Part shown: piece by piece, positions 1-13,200 of the stretch
Position numbering within the stretch: the stretch's first letter is position 1
How the letters are laid out: each line of letters starts with the position of its first letter
Program-made: the position numbers and the translations under genes
NCBI GenBank assembly: GCA_964020975.1
Contig: OZ026624.1
Coordinates: forward strand, 29,666,331 to 29,730,330
Direction: 5' to 3'
DNA length: 64,000 bases
Source: Hermodice carunculata
Taxonomy: Eukaryota; Annelida; Polychaeta; Eunicida; Amphinomidae
The notes under the pieces: model-generated
What the model was told of the DNA's origin: nothing
What the model saw: only the letters and a program-made list of their open reading frames with translations
Databases searched by the model: none

Positions 1-1186
1 ACATAATTTCAACATGCACCTTAGATCAGCGACAGAAATCCCAAGAAAATTATGCATGCCTGCCATCATGTATAAAAACGAAGTTTCCTACTCATATGTC
101 AAGCTCAGTTTAAAAATTGATAATGCACGCACAGGTATCATGGATGGTTGAAGAAAAGATCCGCGCATATATGTATTAGCAGTTTGAGCAAATCGTCAAC
201 CATTGTAGTGGACCGTATCAAAGTGCGCTAGGTACATTAGGCCATTACGAAGTGCTTTGTCTTCATGATACATCTGATGAAAGTTACTTGCGTCAGTTCT
301 GCATGGTCATGCTGTGGATTTCGAAATTGCTTGACAATAATGGGTAGGGACCTGCGTACATTTATTTCGGATTTTTAATGCAACATCTTGCCTGAACCTT
401 AATTTTCGCAAAACATTTTGCCAAAGATATGTAGTATTCAGTGTTAATTATGTTATTCCATAGCTTTTTTTTACCGCATCAAAGACAGCTTCTCAGTTAA
501 ACTGAAAACTGAATAAAAGTTAAAACTGATAAGAAAGTGCTTTTCTTGTAACCGTGAGAAAAAGAATCAACCACAGTATTAATGACATGTCCAAAAAGTT
601 TACTAATGGCCAATTTTATATTCCTTATATTGGCTAGTTTTGGTATAAATGTTTCTTTATAAAACAAAATTTGTACTAAATCTAGACAATACATCAATTA
701 ACGAATTCTAAACTGGCTCATTTGCCAAATTGTGCATTTTGAGGAGAATGGGAAAGATTCTTTCCCATTGTGCAAGACCCCTAGCAATCTATGTGATTTT
801 TGTTTTTTTTTGTTTTGCAATTGCTCTAATGTCAAACTCCTTGTTAAAACTCTTGGATCCATTCCTGCTGATGGACAAGCATTTACATTACTTGAGTGAC
901 GCTGCGTTAATAAAAACACGACCCAAACATTCAATAGAACTTAAAACTTAGCTCGGCACCATAAAGCAGCCAGCTAGGCTTGACACTACATCAAAATTTA
1001 TGCGGTTTTTTTTTCATTGGTGGTTTACCTAGAATTGATCTTCTACGTTATTCCCAACTTATGACTGTGTATTCGTATGCAAATAAACATAAATCCTTGA
1101 AGATGTATGATATGAAGCAGACTGACAAAATATAAGCCTTGATCCAAGCTAGTTCCACTGTATTGCAGTGGGGCGTTTATTCCAAT
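1..1186. other. Upstream non-coding DNA
   Basis: AT-rich sequence with short open frames that show no recognisable domain. A small + frame at 730-951 contains a hydrophobic stretch but has no supporting splice sites or homology that I can see. It may contain the promoter and 5' UTR of gene 1. Confidence 0.5.
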
Positions 1187-1265
1187 ATGGGGCCATTGAT
1201 AGCGATTTCCATCACTTTGTGGATTTTTTCAGCTGTGCATGCTACGATAAACTGCTTGTCGTCAG
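1187..1265 (+). CDS. Gene 1 exon 1: signal peptide
   Basis: ATG at 1187 starts a short hydrophobic leader (MGPLIAISITLWIFSAVHA), typical of a cleaved eukaryotic signal peptide with small residues at the likely cleavage site, followed by TINCLSS. The exon ends CAG|GTAAGA, a strong donor, leaving one base (phase 1). The ATG at 1187 is preferred because the leader is hydrophobic from that methionine, while the upstream in-frame residues are polar. An A/T-rich stretch resembling a TATA box lies near 1127-1136, but no promoter is proven. Together with the G it leaves, the next exon begins with Asp (GAT). Confidence 0.6.
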
Positions 1266-4200
1266 GTAAGACAACGCTATTCTACTATAAACATGTGTAT
1301 GGATGCGCATTTATCTGTGTTTATCAGAAAAGGATACAAAGTATGAAATACCCCACATTTCCCTTAGTCTCAGGGCTCTGGGTCACGTTGTATTGTATGT
1401 GGTCGGCTAAATCGCAAGAAATAAATACTTTGGTCTTAGCTCTACGTGTATGCGAGAAAGAGCATGAAAATGAAAACAACTGGCATAAAAAATCAAATCG
1501 TGTCCCTCAAATTGGGATTTTAAAAGCTGCTAACTTTATAATGAATACCCAAGTGATCAATTGTGCATAAAAATAACCTCAATGTATAATCAAACGGATG
1601 GTATATTTAAACACATTTATGATTTTTACGGGCAACGTGCTAACCCACCAACACAATGCGGAGTTGTGCAGATTGGTGGTTTATACTGTGAAAAAAAACG
1701 GTGGCATTGCATGCTCTGCATTTGCTGCTAATAGCAATCTCATGCTTGGCACACAAAATAGAGCAAAGGTATTTTTAGCATAGTCAATCATATACAATTT
1801 TTAGGTTTTTATTTTTCTTTTATGGTTATTAATTCTCTCTTTAATATGTATGACAAAAATTCATGTACATACCTGCCATTGGTGAGAATGGACTGCCATT
1901 TAAATTATCCTGTTTATTTTTCTGATGAGATGAAGATATCAATTAAAAGTGCGTTTTGTTTTCACGATTGTAGATAACGTATGAAACATAATGCTACAAA
2001 GCAAACACAAACCTCTTGAATAAAAATTCTTGAATTATAAACGTTTGTCCAATAAATTCTTATTGTTTGACAGAAATAGGACTCCCATTTAAGTAGATGA
2101 AAATATAGCAGTTGCTTAATTTCGTTGGCCAACAAACCTAAAAGTTGAAGTATTTGGTTAATTTACACTAAAAGATAGATCCTATATTGAAATGGTTTGA
2201 TATTCGATAGTAACTACACACCTCAAATCTCAAAGCCATCTATGAAAAGAGCAATCATAATGTGTTATATCTTACACATACAGACACCATCTAGATTAAT
2301 ATTTCTAACAGTAAATAAAATACTACTAAAGGTTTTAGATATGTGCAATGTTACAACGTTCAGATATTGGCTCTAAGTGATATATGTATGAAAAATAAGG
2401 CACAGAGCGATTGAATGTTGATTTTGATTTTTTTTTCATATATCAACCATATTTTGAAGTAGATTCCGTCATAGATCGTCTCATTTCCTCGTTAGTTTGT
2501 CCAGGATTCAAACCAAACCGTGTTCCTCACTAAATATTGGTCTGTAGAGGTCACATATATCCATATAACTTAGTGCACAAATGTGTTGGTGTTGGTTTTA
2601 AAGGTATTACGTGGTTTAGAGTTTAGAACTGTTATAGAAAAACAACTCATTGTCAACTTATCTTTTGTACGTCTGGGTTGGAACATTGGTGAGTGGGTGC
2701 AAAATTGTCTCTTTTGGTGTTTTGAGTGACAGGGAACCACAATTTGCATTTGCAACTTCTTTGTTGAATTTGTTGTATTTGGACTTTCATAATTTGTGTT
2801 CTGTTTTTCACCCTTGCTAAATTTCCTTGTATATAATTTGAAAGTTGAAGAGTGAGCTTCGGCCAGATGGTGTCCTGCCAGTTTCAAAAACATAGCGGCT
2901 TGATGCAACCAAATGGAATATGTGTATATTCTGTCAGGACAGTGTAGTCAATGTAAGCAAAGCGAAGGAATGTGGTGATAAAAATGTGCAGAATTGCTCT
3001 ATCATATATAGAAATTACAGTGATAGCAGCAGCCCAGAATTTTCTTGCGCGCAGCTTTTATTTTACCTTGTTTTTAAATTGGTAAAATTGACAGATTTTA
3101 AAGGACTTCCAAATGATCAGCCCACATATCTGGTATGTTGTGACAGCTAGGGCACATTTTCCCACCATAGTAAAGGGTTCAATGAATTGTCTCTCTACTA
3201 AACGTCAGCCAAAATTTTAAAGGAATCATAGGTGTCATATGAAGCGTCTAGTTTTTGACAGTCAATAGGCACTTTAAGTTTTTTTCCCATAAACTTGAAT
3301 AGGATCTCCACTGTCGTGTCAGACGATGGTTGCAACACGAATACCTCTATTGTCGATGTTCTTCTCGGCTGTACACCACTCAATAGAGCTGACTCTTTAG
3401 CAGTACCAATCACAGGCACTGATCTGCTCTTGTATTGTCTATGGGTGGTCACATACACTTTTGTCTGATGATTAGGGTAATATTAAACTGTGACATTATG
3501 AACAACAGGGTCATAGTTAAAGACAAATCAAAATTACTGAACACTTTTAAGCGTCACCTAGGTACATAATTGCTATATCAGCTGTATGGAAACATCCTTT
3601 CCAAATAAGCCCAACAAGCACTGAATGCCTTTTTTGAAGTTTAGTTATTGCACACTAAGTCTGAATAATTTTATCAACATGGCAATTGTTTATTTTGTTC
3701 TTGGTTTTATGGTATTATGTCACTGGCCCTACCCATTAAAGATCACGATATAGCCTGTTTATATCTGGTGATAAACGTTTCATCTTTAATCGTTTTTTTT
3801 TTCGAAGAAAAGATATGCGTAGCATTTCAAAATTCCGATGAAAAACACATAGGAACATATTACATATTTTATGCAAAGACAGGCTTTAAACTGTGTTTCA
3901 AACATACATGAAAAAGAGATTAAATTCCCTAAAACTTTTAAAAATAGGGCATAAACACGCTATTATACATGCGAATCAGCTTTAAAATAGTTTCAAGCAC
4001 GTATCAAATGACCAGTAGTTATTTCCGTTCAAAACCTTGAATAACTGTCTTGATCTTTCAAATCGTGTTTTTTACAAAAAGAACACATCGTAACAAAAAA
4101 ATCCTTTTACCAACTCAAAAGTATCAATGCCATTAAATTTAGTACTTTGGTGAAGCATTAAGTCATACAGATATAATTCGCATTTAAGGTAACAGATCAT

Positions 4201-7200
4201 ATATATTCAAATTTGTATGCACAAACGTTTCAGAAGACATCAGTTGACCTAAAACATTCTACCAATAATATTGAGTATCTTATACACATCTTATTGATCA
4301 TATATGCCACAAAACATCAGTGACCTGCACATTCGGGATCATTTGCTCGCGTCATCAGAGTTGGATTCCTCAACAAATTCTGAAAAATTAGCATGCTATT
4401 CCTCATTAAGGCACAGAATTATCTGGTTTGAAGTATGAGGCACACAAATTGCTTTCAACCAGTTTTTCACCACGCTGGTTATATAAACGAAGACATACCC
4501 TGCAGGTGTTCCTTCAAAAACACTCAGTATGCATCGTACATCCTCATATAAACTTCAGGAACATCATAATACATATCACCATTGTATTCCTTACTTCGTA
4601 GGCATACACCACATTCTTCCATGAAATAAGTCCACAGACGAATATTTTCAAGTACAAACAAAAGTGTATTACATATTTCAGCTATGGTGCCACCAGAAGA
4701 TAACAGTAGAAATCAAAAACCCCGTTTTGCAATGAATTATAGTAAGTTATAATAAATTACTACATTTCGGGTCGCTATTACAAAATGGGGGTAATTATTA
4801 TACATCAGGGCAGAACTATGTTGCCCCGTTTTGTAATAAATCATTACATCTTGGGTCTTAATAAAAAAAACGGGGCAATTATTACAATGCTTATGTAAAC
4901 CTAAGTTGAGGGGGGGGGGTAAGGGGTTTCCCGTACTGCCGTACTGGGGCTTTCTATTTACCGTAGCGGCGTACTGAAAGCTCTCTTATTTTACGTACTT
5001 CGTACGTTCCATAATTTGGAAAGATTTTTATTTTCTGTATTGCGTACCCTAGAAAAATAATTACCTGTACCAACGTACTGAACCCCCCTCCCGCATTACC
5101 CCTTTCTAAGTTAGCTTTGGGATGTCACCAGGACTTAACAGTAGAAGTGAAAGCCCCCGTTTTGTACGAAATTACAATAAATGATTACATTTCGGGTCGT
5201 TATTACAAAACAGGGCAATTATTACAAATCGGAGCAGAACTGTGTTGCCCAGTTTTGTAATAGATTAATACATTTTGGGTCGTTATTACAAAACGGGGCA
5301 ATTATTACAGATTGGGGGAGAATAGACCTACAGGCCCATGGCCATGTTAAATGTGCCCTGCCATATGTGCACATATTTTATACCTTAACTACTAGAACCA
5401 TTCAAAACAAACACAGGCATATATACATTTGGGATAAACTGGCGAGTTTATTATACTAGACCTAGAAGGGAGTGCCCTGCCTTGAGGGTCGGCACGAATG
5501 TGAGGGGCTCGCAACAGCTAAATGCACCTACTGAGCGCCACACTCCAAGGTGTCGGTTGCCCTATCAACAGGGCACTGCCAATACAACCTACCAACACTA
5601 CATCACCAAACAAGCCTTCTCCCCCCCCCCCCCCGTAGAGATATTCATTTGAGAACACCAACACTACATAACTGCATATTAACATCCAGTGGGTCCGTCT
5701 GAGCCATAAGGGCTATCCAGTGGTAATGATATCTCCTGATATAGCATATGAATAGCTCAGTCACTCACAATAGTCTTGGCTTAAGATTGGCTCAGGATGT
5801 AACAGTGATATACCATAAATCCATGCATACCCGAGTATGTACATGATCACAAATTGTCCGTATGTGTATCCCGTGTCAATCTGACCACACTTGCGAATTG
5901 ACAGATGCGAGCGCCTGGCCCGGCAGTCTTGGTTGATATTCACTGTTCTTAGTGTTTGCCCCCAGGGCTGAACAACCATCTGTAATATTAGACATGAAAG
6001 TGAACCTAGATGCCTATAAAATAATGTCAAGAAGGGCGGGACGGGAGTTTAAAACTAAGACAAAATTGTAGCTATCACTGACCACATCCGTCCGCTGCTG
6101 AACTTGCCGTAAAACTAAAAGAAAGGCGCCAACCTAGCAAGCTGATCATGTGACCGGAGGGCCAATCAGAGCACGCATGGGTACACCCACGCAGCTACAA
6201 GGCCCACTGCTGCATGCCGGACATTTAAACATATATTAATACCTTAATATCTCCCTTAAATGTGCCCTGCCATATGTGCACATATTTTATACCTTAACTA
6301 CTAGAACCATTCAAAACAAACACAGGCATATATACATTTGGGATAAACTGGCGAGTTTATTATACTAGACCTAGAAGGGAGTGCCCTGCCTTGAGGGTCG
6401 GCACGAATGTGAGGGGCTCGCAACAGCTAAATGCACCTACTGAGCGCCACACTCCAAGGTGTCGGTTGCTCTAGCAACAGGGCACTCCCAATACAACCTA
6501 CCAACACTACATCACCAAACAAGCCTTCCCAAGTCCCAATTAGCTAGTGTTGATGTAAGACGCCATTTTTGAAATGGCTGAGATCTTAGTTGGGACCGAG
6601 ACTGAGATGTAGCGTTGGTAGGTGTCACTGCGCCAGTCTCCCTGCAATTTGATCAATTCTGGGGAAACCCCTGCTTGGAAGGCCAAGGATGCTCCACCCT
6701 TCTGAAGCTGTGTCCAGAAAAACGTGGAGAAGGCAAACCTACTGCTGCAATGACTGCCTTCAACATGTTAGTGAATACTGAATGTGTCAGGGCATGCATC
6801 CACCCCCTTCTTGTACATAAACAATGGATTGGGGGGGGGGTGTCGGTTTCCATTCAGAGACATGCTATGTAAAACTGCTGTCACTGTGCAAAGGGGGTGG
6901 TCTTTAATTAGGGGCATGGGTACCTGCAGCATCCTTTCCCGATACTGGATAGTTTTGCTGCAGTGCACGTTTATGAAGCCCCCCCCCCCACATGGATGAA
7001 AGTTAACATCACCCACTGTTAAGTGAATACTTGGATCAAATGCTTTCCCCGACCGTGGTAACAAATTTGCCTTCCTAAAAAAAAAAAAGGAGGCCACCAG
7101 TGCAGCAGCCCAAAAGCATGCATGAAGTGGATCCAACATGTGTAATCTGCTAAAGATTTGCAGCAAAATTTCTGTTGTCATAGGGCACTTTTGACTGACT

Positions 7201-10200
7201 GCTGTGCCCTTTTTACGCTTGATGCCCAGTATTACAGTTTCCAGAATCCAATTATCCTCCATAGGATTCGGAAATCCACACTCTAAGTGCAAAATACGTA
7301 TGATATTCAACTACTGTCTAACGCTTGAGTACCTTAATGAGCGGGCCAGAAAGACTACATATCGTGTTAACACCACTTTACTAACTGGAACTGCATCATA
7401 ACCAAAGAACACACAGAACCTCAAGTATGCTGTCCTCTGAGTCTGATATACTGCGTAAGTGGACTCCTGGTATGTTAATCTGGGGATAAAGCACATAAAA
7501 TGCATTCAAGGACATGTGATGCAAGAGCTTATTTGGGGTCAGATAGTGAAACGGGTACAAGAGCATATCTAAGTTAGCCAGGCTACCTACTTGATCCAAT
7601 CTCGAGGCCCAGTCAGAGGCCGAATTTAATGATCCTGCGATGTGCCTTGCCGTAATGTGGAAGTTATGACATGCCAACAACCAAAATAACTCCCGCAGGG
7701 CCATCATTACCGTAGGTTCCCTGGAAGTGCCCTTATTAATAATGCCCTGTGCTGCCGTGCTATCAATGTACACCCTAACACGCCGTCCTGCCCACAAGTA
7801 ACCCCACCTTCTAGTCGCATATACTACTACTAACACTTCCTTAAAATTCATATGTAACTCTGCTGCCTGTGGGCAGTCTGCCTGCCAGTTAACATAATAA
7901 TAATCAGACCCCCACACACCCCCTCCACCTGCAGTACACGCGTCCATGGAGAAGATGTCTAAGGGAATGGTTTCTAATATTAGTGATCTCCCATTAAAGA
8001 TCTCAATGAACTGCTCCCACCATTCTATGTCTGCCCGACTAGACCCGTCTAGAAGTAGCTTGCAGTTAGCAGCGTGAAGCTTATTTTGGGCGTCAATTAT
8101 TCGGCGTAAGAACGTTCTCCCCCGCGTACCACTCTGGCTGCCCAGTTTAGCTTGCCCGCTAATTGCTGCAGTTGACGCTTATTAGCGCGTTTACGACCAT
8201 GGAAAGATCTGAGGAAACCCCGAAGATCAGCCAGCTTGTCCTTTGGTAGGCTAATCTCCATTGTTCTGCTATCAATTTGAATACCCAGAAAGGTGGGACA
8301 CTGTGTGGGACCAATAACCTTACTGTAATTAATACAAAACTCTAGTTTAATTAGCAGGTCCAGTAAGGCATTGAGCATTATGATACAGCCCTGGAAACTG
8401 TCTGAGGTTAAGTAAAAATCATCCAGGTAAGCCACACAATTAACAAACCCTTTCCGTCTCATCATACGACAAATAGCCTGTGTCAACCTATTAAAAATGT
8501 GTGGTGCTTTCCTCGAGCCGAAACAGAGGACTTTGTGTATTAAATAGGTCAGCTTGTCATGTCCTTTAAATTGCCACTGAATACCGGTGACCTGTTGACT
8601 AGCTTTGCTGATCTTGATACTACAATAAGCAGCATTAATGTCCACCTTGACCTGGAAGCACCCAAGTTTTACCATTTTAACTGCTTCGTCAAAAGACAAC
8701 ATTTAAAAATGATCAGCTGTAGCATAACTGTTAACTGCTTTGTCTTCAGGTAAACTACAATCATGAATGATGCGAATGTCATGTTCAACTTTAGGGATAG
8801 CGCCTAAGGCACTTAATATGCAGGGCTTCTCCTCTACCACCTCATAATTTCCACACTCTATTTCACTCCGCAGGATGGCTTCAACCTGTTCTCTTTTGGC
8901 AAGGGCTGATCTGTGGTTTTTCTGCTCTGCTGGTTGCAGCTTTGCGTCTCTGTCAATGATGTCAAAACCTGACCTCAACCCTTCAAGAATGAATTCCTTG
9001 TCAAAATCTTGACCCAACTTGGATTCCCAAACCTGAGGGTCCAGTCTATGGAGATGTTTGACCTCCGGTCAGGCCTGATGCTGAAACCGAGGATGTGAAG
9101 CCATACAACCAGCAAAGCTACACACATGCACATACCTGCACCATTGACCATACCTACAACCCTTGGGATTGTTATAGTTAGAACAGATTTCCCGGCCTAG
9201 CTGTGTGAGATCTCAGTGGTCTACTGTTGCCACTGTTGCAACCTGGATTCTGCCCTTGTCCACCTTGACCTTGACCCCTATTAAAACCTGGTTTTCCCTT
9301 CGACATTAAGAACAGCATGAGAAGATGGCCTTGTTCGACACCCCACGGGAAACCATCCCTTGCTTGCATATATCTGTATGCACGATCATACTGGAAAACT
9401 TTGGGCAGGGGGTAAAGTTCCGACAATTGTAGTACTTTGACAGTGTGTGCCATATGATCGGACAGGGAGTCAGCGTCTAGATCACCCTGAACTAAAAGCT
9501 TGTACATGATTCAGGTGTTTGCTACACTCCACTGTGCTAGTGATAACGACTCGAGCTTAACCCTACGCTGCGCTGTCTTAATGCACAACTGCACTCCTTG
9601 TGCATTTATAACTTCCTCTTCCTTTATATCCTGAGTATATTCTATAAAGTCCACAATGTCTAGAAATTTTACTTCACCTCTTGCTCCAGGGGCCTTGAGA
9701 CAGGCACGGGCATTCATGCTGTGGGTGCTGGTCATTGGATTTCCCTGCAAAAGAAATCACGAATTGTCCACATTGTTTTGTCCCGCTCAGACACCCATGC
9801 CCTCTTGTCCTGTTGGCGCAAGTAAGGCATCCACCTGGAAGGCATGATTTTGGGCATTCTCTAATTCTTGTAAGGCCTGTGTGACGAACGGGTCCTGACG
9901 GAGGCTCTGTAAGTTCGCTTCTGTGGTAGTAGCCACTCTGTTTGTGGTGGTGGCTTGTCCAGGTTGCACGATGAACTCACGCACGCTCTGGTCACGCTGG
10001 CTGCCATGGGCGCCGCCATTTTGAACCGCCCCATGATGCACCTGGGGATGTGCGTCACCAACGACTCCTGACTGTGTGGTCTCGGGGGATTTGACAGGGC
10101 TGCGTAGTTTCTCCAATGCATTTTGGAGGAGGATTTTCTGACCGACCGTAAATTTCGGCCGAGTGAGCTCCATGAGCTGCTTTATAACCTCCTGGGGTGG

Positions 10201-13200
10201 TTGTATCACTAGTGTCCATAAATCATCCAGGTCCTAATTCTGCAGCATTTCAATAGTCTTCACATTTAATCCTGCTGCACGAGCCCACGTTGCAAATGAG
10301 GGCCCAGCATTGGGGGGTGGATTGTGATGATCGCCATTCGAATTTTCCCCCTGCCTTTCTGCTGCAGTTACGGGAGGGGCACGGTGTCTTGCTCACCCGT
10401 CATGCTGGGTTCAGACCATTATAAAATGAAGAGAGTTCCCGCAGGATCAGTCCCTGTTCACACACGTGCTTTTACCGGTAAAGGTAGATAGTTAACGTCA
10501 CAGGCCCATTTCAATTACCTCAGTCACCGCGACGTGGGGCAGGCATTGGGGTGTTGCACTTTTTCCCGTGAGGGTCAACTTGTGTCACTGGTACAAAAAC
10601 AGTGTCTGCAGCAGTTGGCATGGACGTCCACCTCGTGTTCCTCACGGATCTGGGGATCAGATGATGGCAATTGCCCGGGGGGCAGCTCCTGCATGCAAAT
10701 CGTCCTGGTATCGTTGGATTAGCGTGAAAATGCCACCGGCGAATGTTCTGGACCTAAACTGTTAACTGGCTAACATGAAGCGACGGCCACGACTCAATTT
10801 TTTCCAGCTTAAAACTAAGACAAAAGTGTAGCTATCACTGACCGCATCCATCCGCTGCTGAACTTGCCGTAAAACTAAAAGAAAGGCGCCAACCTAGCAA
10901 GCTGATCATGTGACCGGAGGGCCAATCAGGGCACGCGTGGGTACACCCACGCAGCTACAAGGCCCACTGCTGCATGATGGTACATTTAAACATATATTAA
11001 TACCTTAATATTTCCCCTATATATTACAATTCCCGCAAGTGTTTAATCTGCTTGTTTGTACCTCATGCTCAGTGACGTTCCAGGTTTATCCCGGGCTGAA
11101 ACCCAAACATGATTTTTTGGTGGACCTCAGTCAGTCCTGATGGGGTGAGTATCCACCCACTTTCCCTCACTACCCCCTCTCCCTGTGCATGAGGGACTAC
11201 AACCATGCAGATGTATGTTTGTACTACCTAATGGGAGTTTGAATTGTAAAAATTATAATGATCGCTTTCTTATTAAACGTACGTTGTATCAGTTTCCCTT
11301 TGATTCTGGTAATAATGTTAAGATGCAGAAAAGTTTTCTCACAGCTGCGTTTCAAAAGCACGGAAATTTTCGAATCAAACCAAAATAGAAATCTGATTTC
11401 GTATGGCTGAATTCAAAATCAGTGGGAATGGTTACACATTTATCTGGAAACATTATAAGCACACATTGATCACTGTTATTTTGCCAAGCTGGAAAATTAA
11501 AAAAGAATTGTTGAGTGGCTAATATGTTTGGATTACCCAGGCTTACCAATGATATTTAAAAAAAAACACACAACTACTTAATGTTTCCAGATATCTATTA
11601 CGTGAATTTCCTGCACAAAGTTGGAGACTGCACCAGCAATGACATGGAGGGGTCCCTAATTTTGAGTCTACCAGAGTGTGCTGCCTGGTGCCATTCTTCG
11701 TCGTTATGTCATGGCTTCGTCTTAACCGGGTACTTTCCTGAAAGAAGATGCTTCAGGAAAAAGACAACCTGTCTAAACCCTACATTGTCAATCCGAGTGA
11801 CTGACATGTACTACCAGCTCACACGTGAGTTGAAATTTATGAACTTTGATTTCAGGCCATATACAATACAGTTTTCTAGATTCAGTAAACATTTATCAAT
11901 CTTCAATTTACAGGAAGATACAGAATTAAACATTCCATAGGTCAACATGTCGATATTTTGGATTCACCTGACTGCAATGTTCATTACAGTATACAGTGCT
12001 GGCAAATCGTTGGAGACAAGTACAGAACGCAGAACGCAAAATCATTCGCGTACTATGAAATTATGCACATATGACATTAATTTCCATGTCTACCACTTAC
12101 AATTACATTACGTTCCATTTGTTTACAACATGTTACATTAATTTCCATATGAAATTAATTTCCAAATGTTAACCAACTATCGCATCACTTTTTATAAGGC
12201 ATTGATTTGAATGAGTTTTCCGCAGTAAAAATTAGTAAATCTATAAATAATACTATTGGAACAAAAGTTATAAACTGCAGACAGTAAATCCACAAGTATT
12301 GATTAAAACCATATATTGTAGATACACCTTTTGGTTTCTACAATATTGGCATGTATAGGTGTGAAATGATACATATCATCATACATGGCATATACAACAT
12401 GCATGAGTTCAGAACAACTCACACTGACATACCAACATGAGTTAAACATCAGCACTCTGATTTAAAAGAGTTAAACATCAGTTAAAGTCATACAAATTGT
12501 AATTAAGGTGGTCACAGTCATTGATCAGGATAAACGATAATTTGGTACAGTAAATCAGTCTTGGCAAGTATTTAAAAATATGTAATCTAACATCAGTCGT
12601 GAAGCCATGATGTCAGTATTTGAATATTTTTCTTACATGCTGGTGGGATATTATATCTATTACAGTGTTTATTACTTGATGCGATAAATATAGAAGTATA
12701 GGGAGTGTAGCATTTCTTCTGTGACAGGTGTTGGGTACATACTTGTATGCCGTTTTATTCCAATGAGGAGAGCAGTTTAAAATATCATGCACATTCATAT
12801 TCAGAAAAATAGATATTTCTGTTCTTTCTGTTGGAACACCACCATTCTTCAAATCAAAGTATATTCTTGTTTTGCTATTTTATGGGCACAAATGTATTTT
12901 CGCTGTTCACATATAGCAGAGTTTGGAACCGTACCATGGAAGAGCGGAGGGATGAACAGTTATTGCTTTATTAGGAATGGTATGGTTTGCAGCTCGGAGA
13001 AAGTATTCATTGCACATTTTACAACAATTCTCTGTTTTTTCAGGAGTAAAACAAATATTCCGGTCAACCGGATCCAGGTAATTTATAAATTCGTCAAAAT
13101 TCGCTTTGTGGCACTGCCAAATATGCCTTGTGAAAGGCGGCTCTTTTTGCGCCAAAAAAATAAATTATATCTACTGCTGAGAGGTTACAATTGGGAACGG

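Larger units (their letters stand above)
5347..11016 (-). mobile_element. Ngaro/PAT-like tyrosine-recombinase retrotransposon fossil
   Basis: A 5.7-kb retroelement on the - strand inside intron 1 of gene 1. In its own direction the order is A1 repeat (11016-10808), Gag-like region (about 10210-9180), reverse transcriptase (about 9017-8097), RNase H (about 7947-7560), tyrosine-recombinase-like region (about 7310-6768), B1 (6528-6256), A2 (6255-6048), a spacer, and B2 (5619-5347). The split direct repeats A1-ORFs-B1-A2-B2, with a recombinase in place of an integrase, define the Ngaro/PAT group of the DIRS order. B1 and B2 differ at about 3 of 273 positions and A1 and A2 at roughly 5%, which points to a fairly recent insertion. 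No target-site duplication is evident, as expected for recombinase insertion. The coding parts are broken in several places. Confidence 0.85.

Noticed and set aside
1139-1570. 143-residue open frame taken as one protein
   Set aside because: Only the part from 1187 to 1265 looks coding (signal peptide ending at a strong donor); the rest is open intron sequence without a domain.
7204-7401. + strand open frames over the retroelement (6615-7401)
   Set aside because: They are antisense shadows of the recombinase region.
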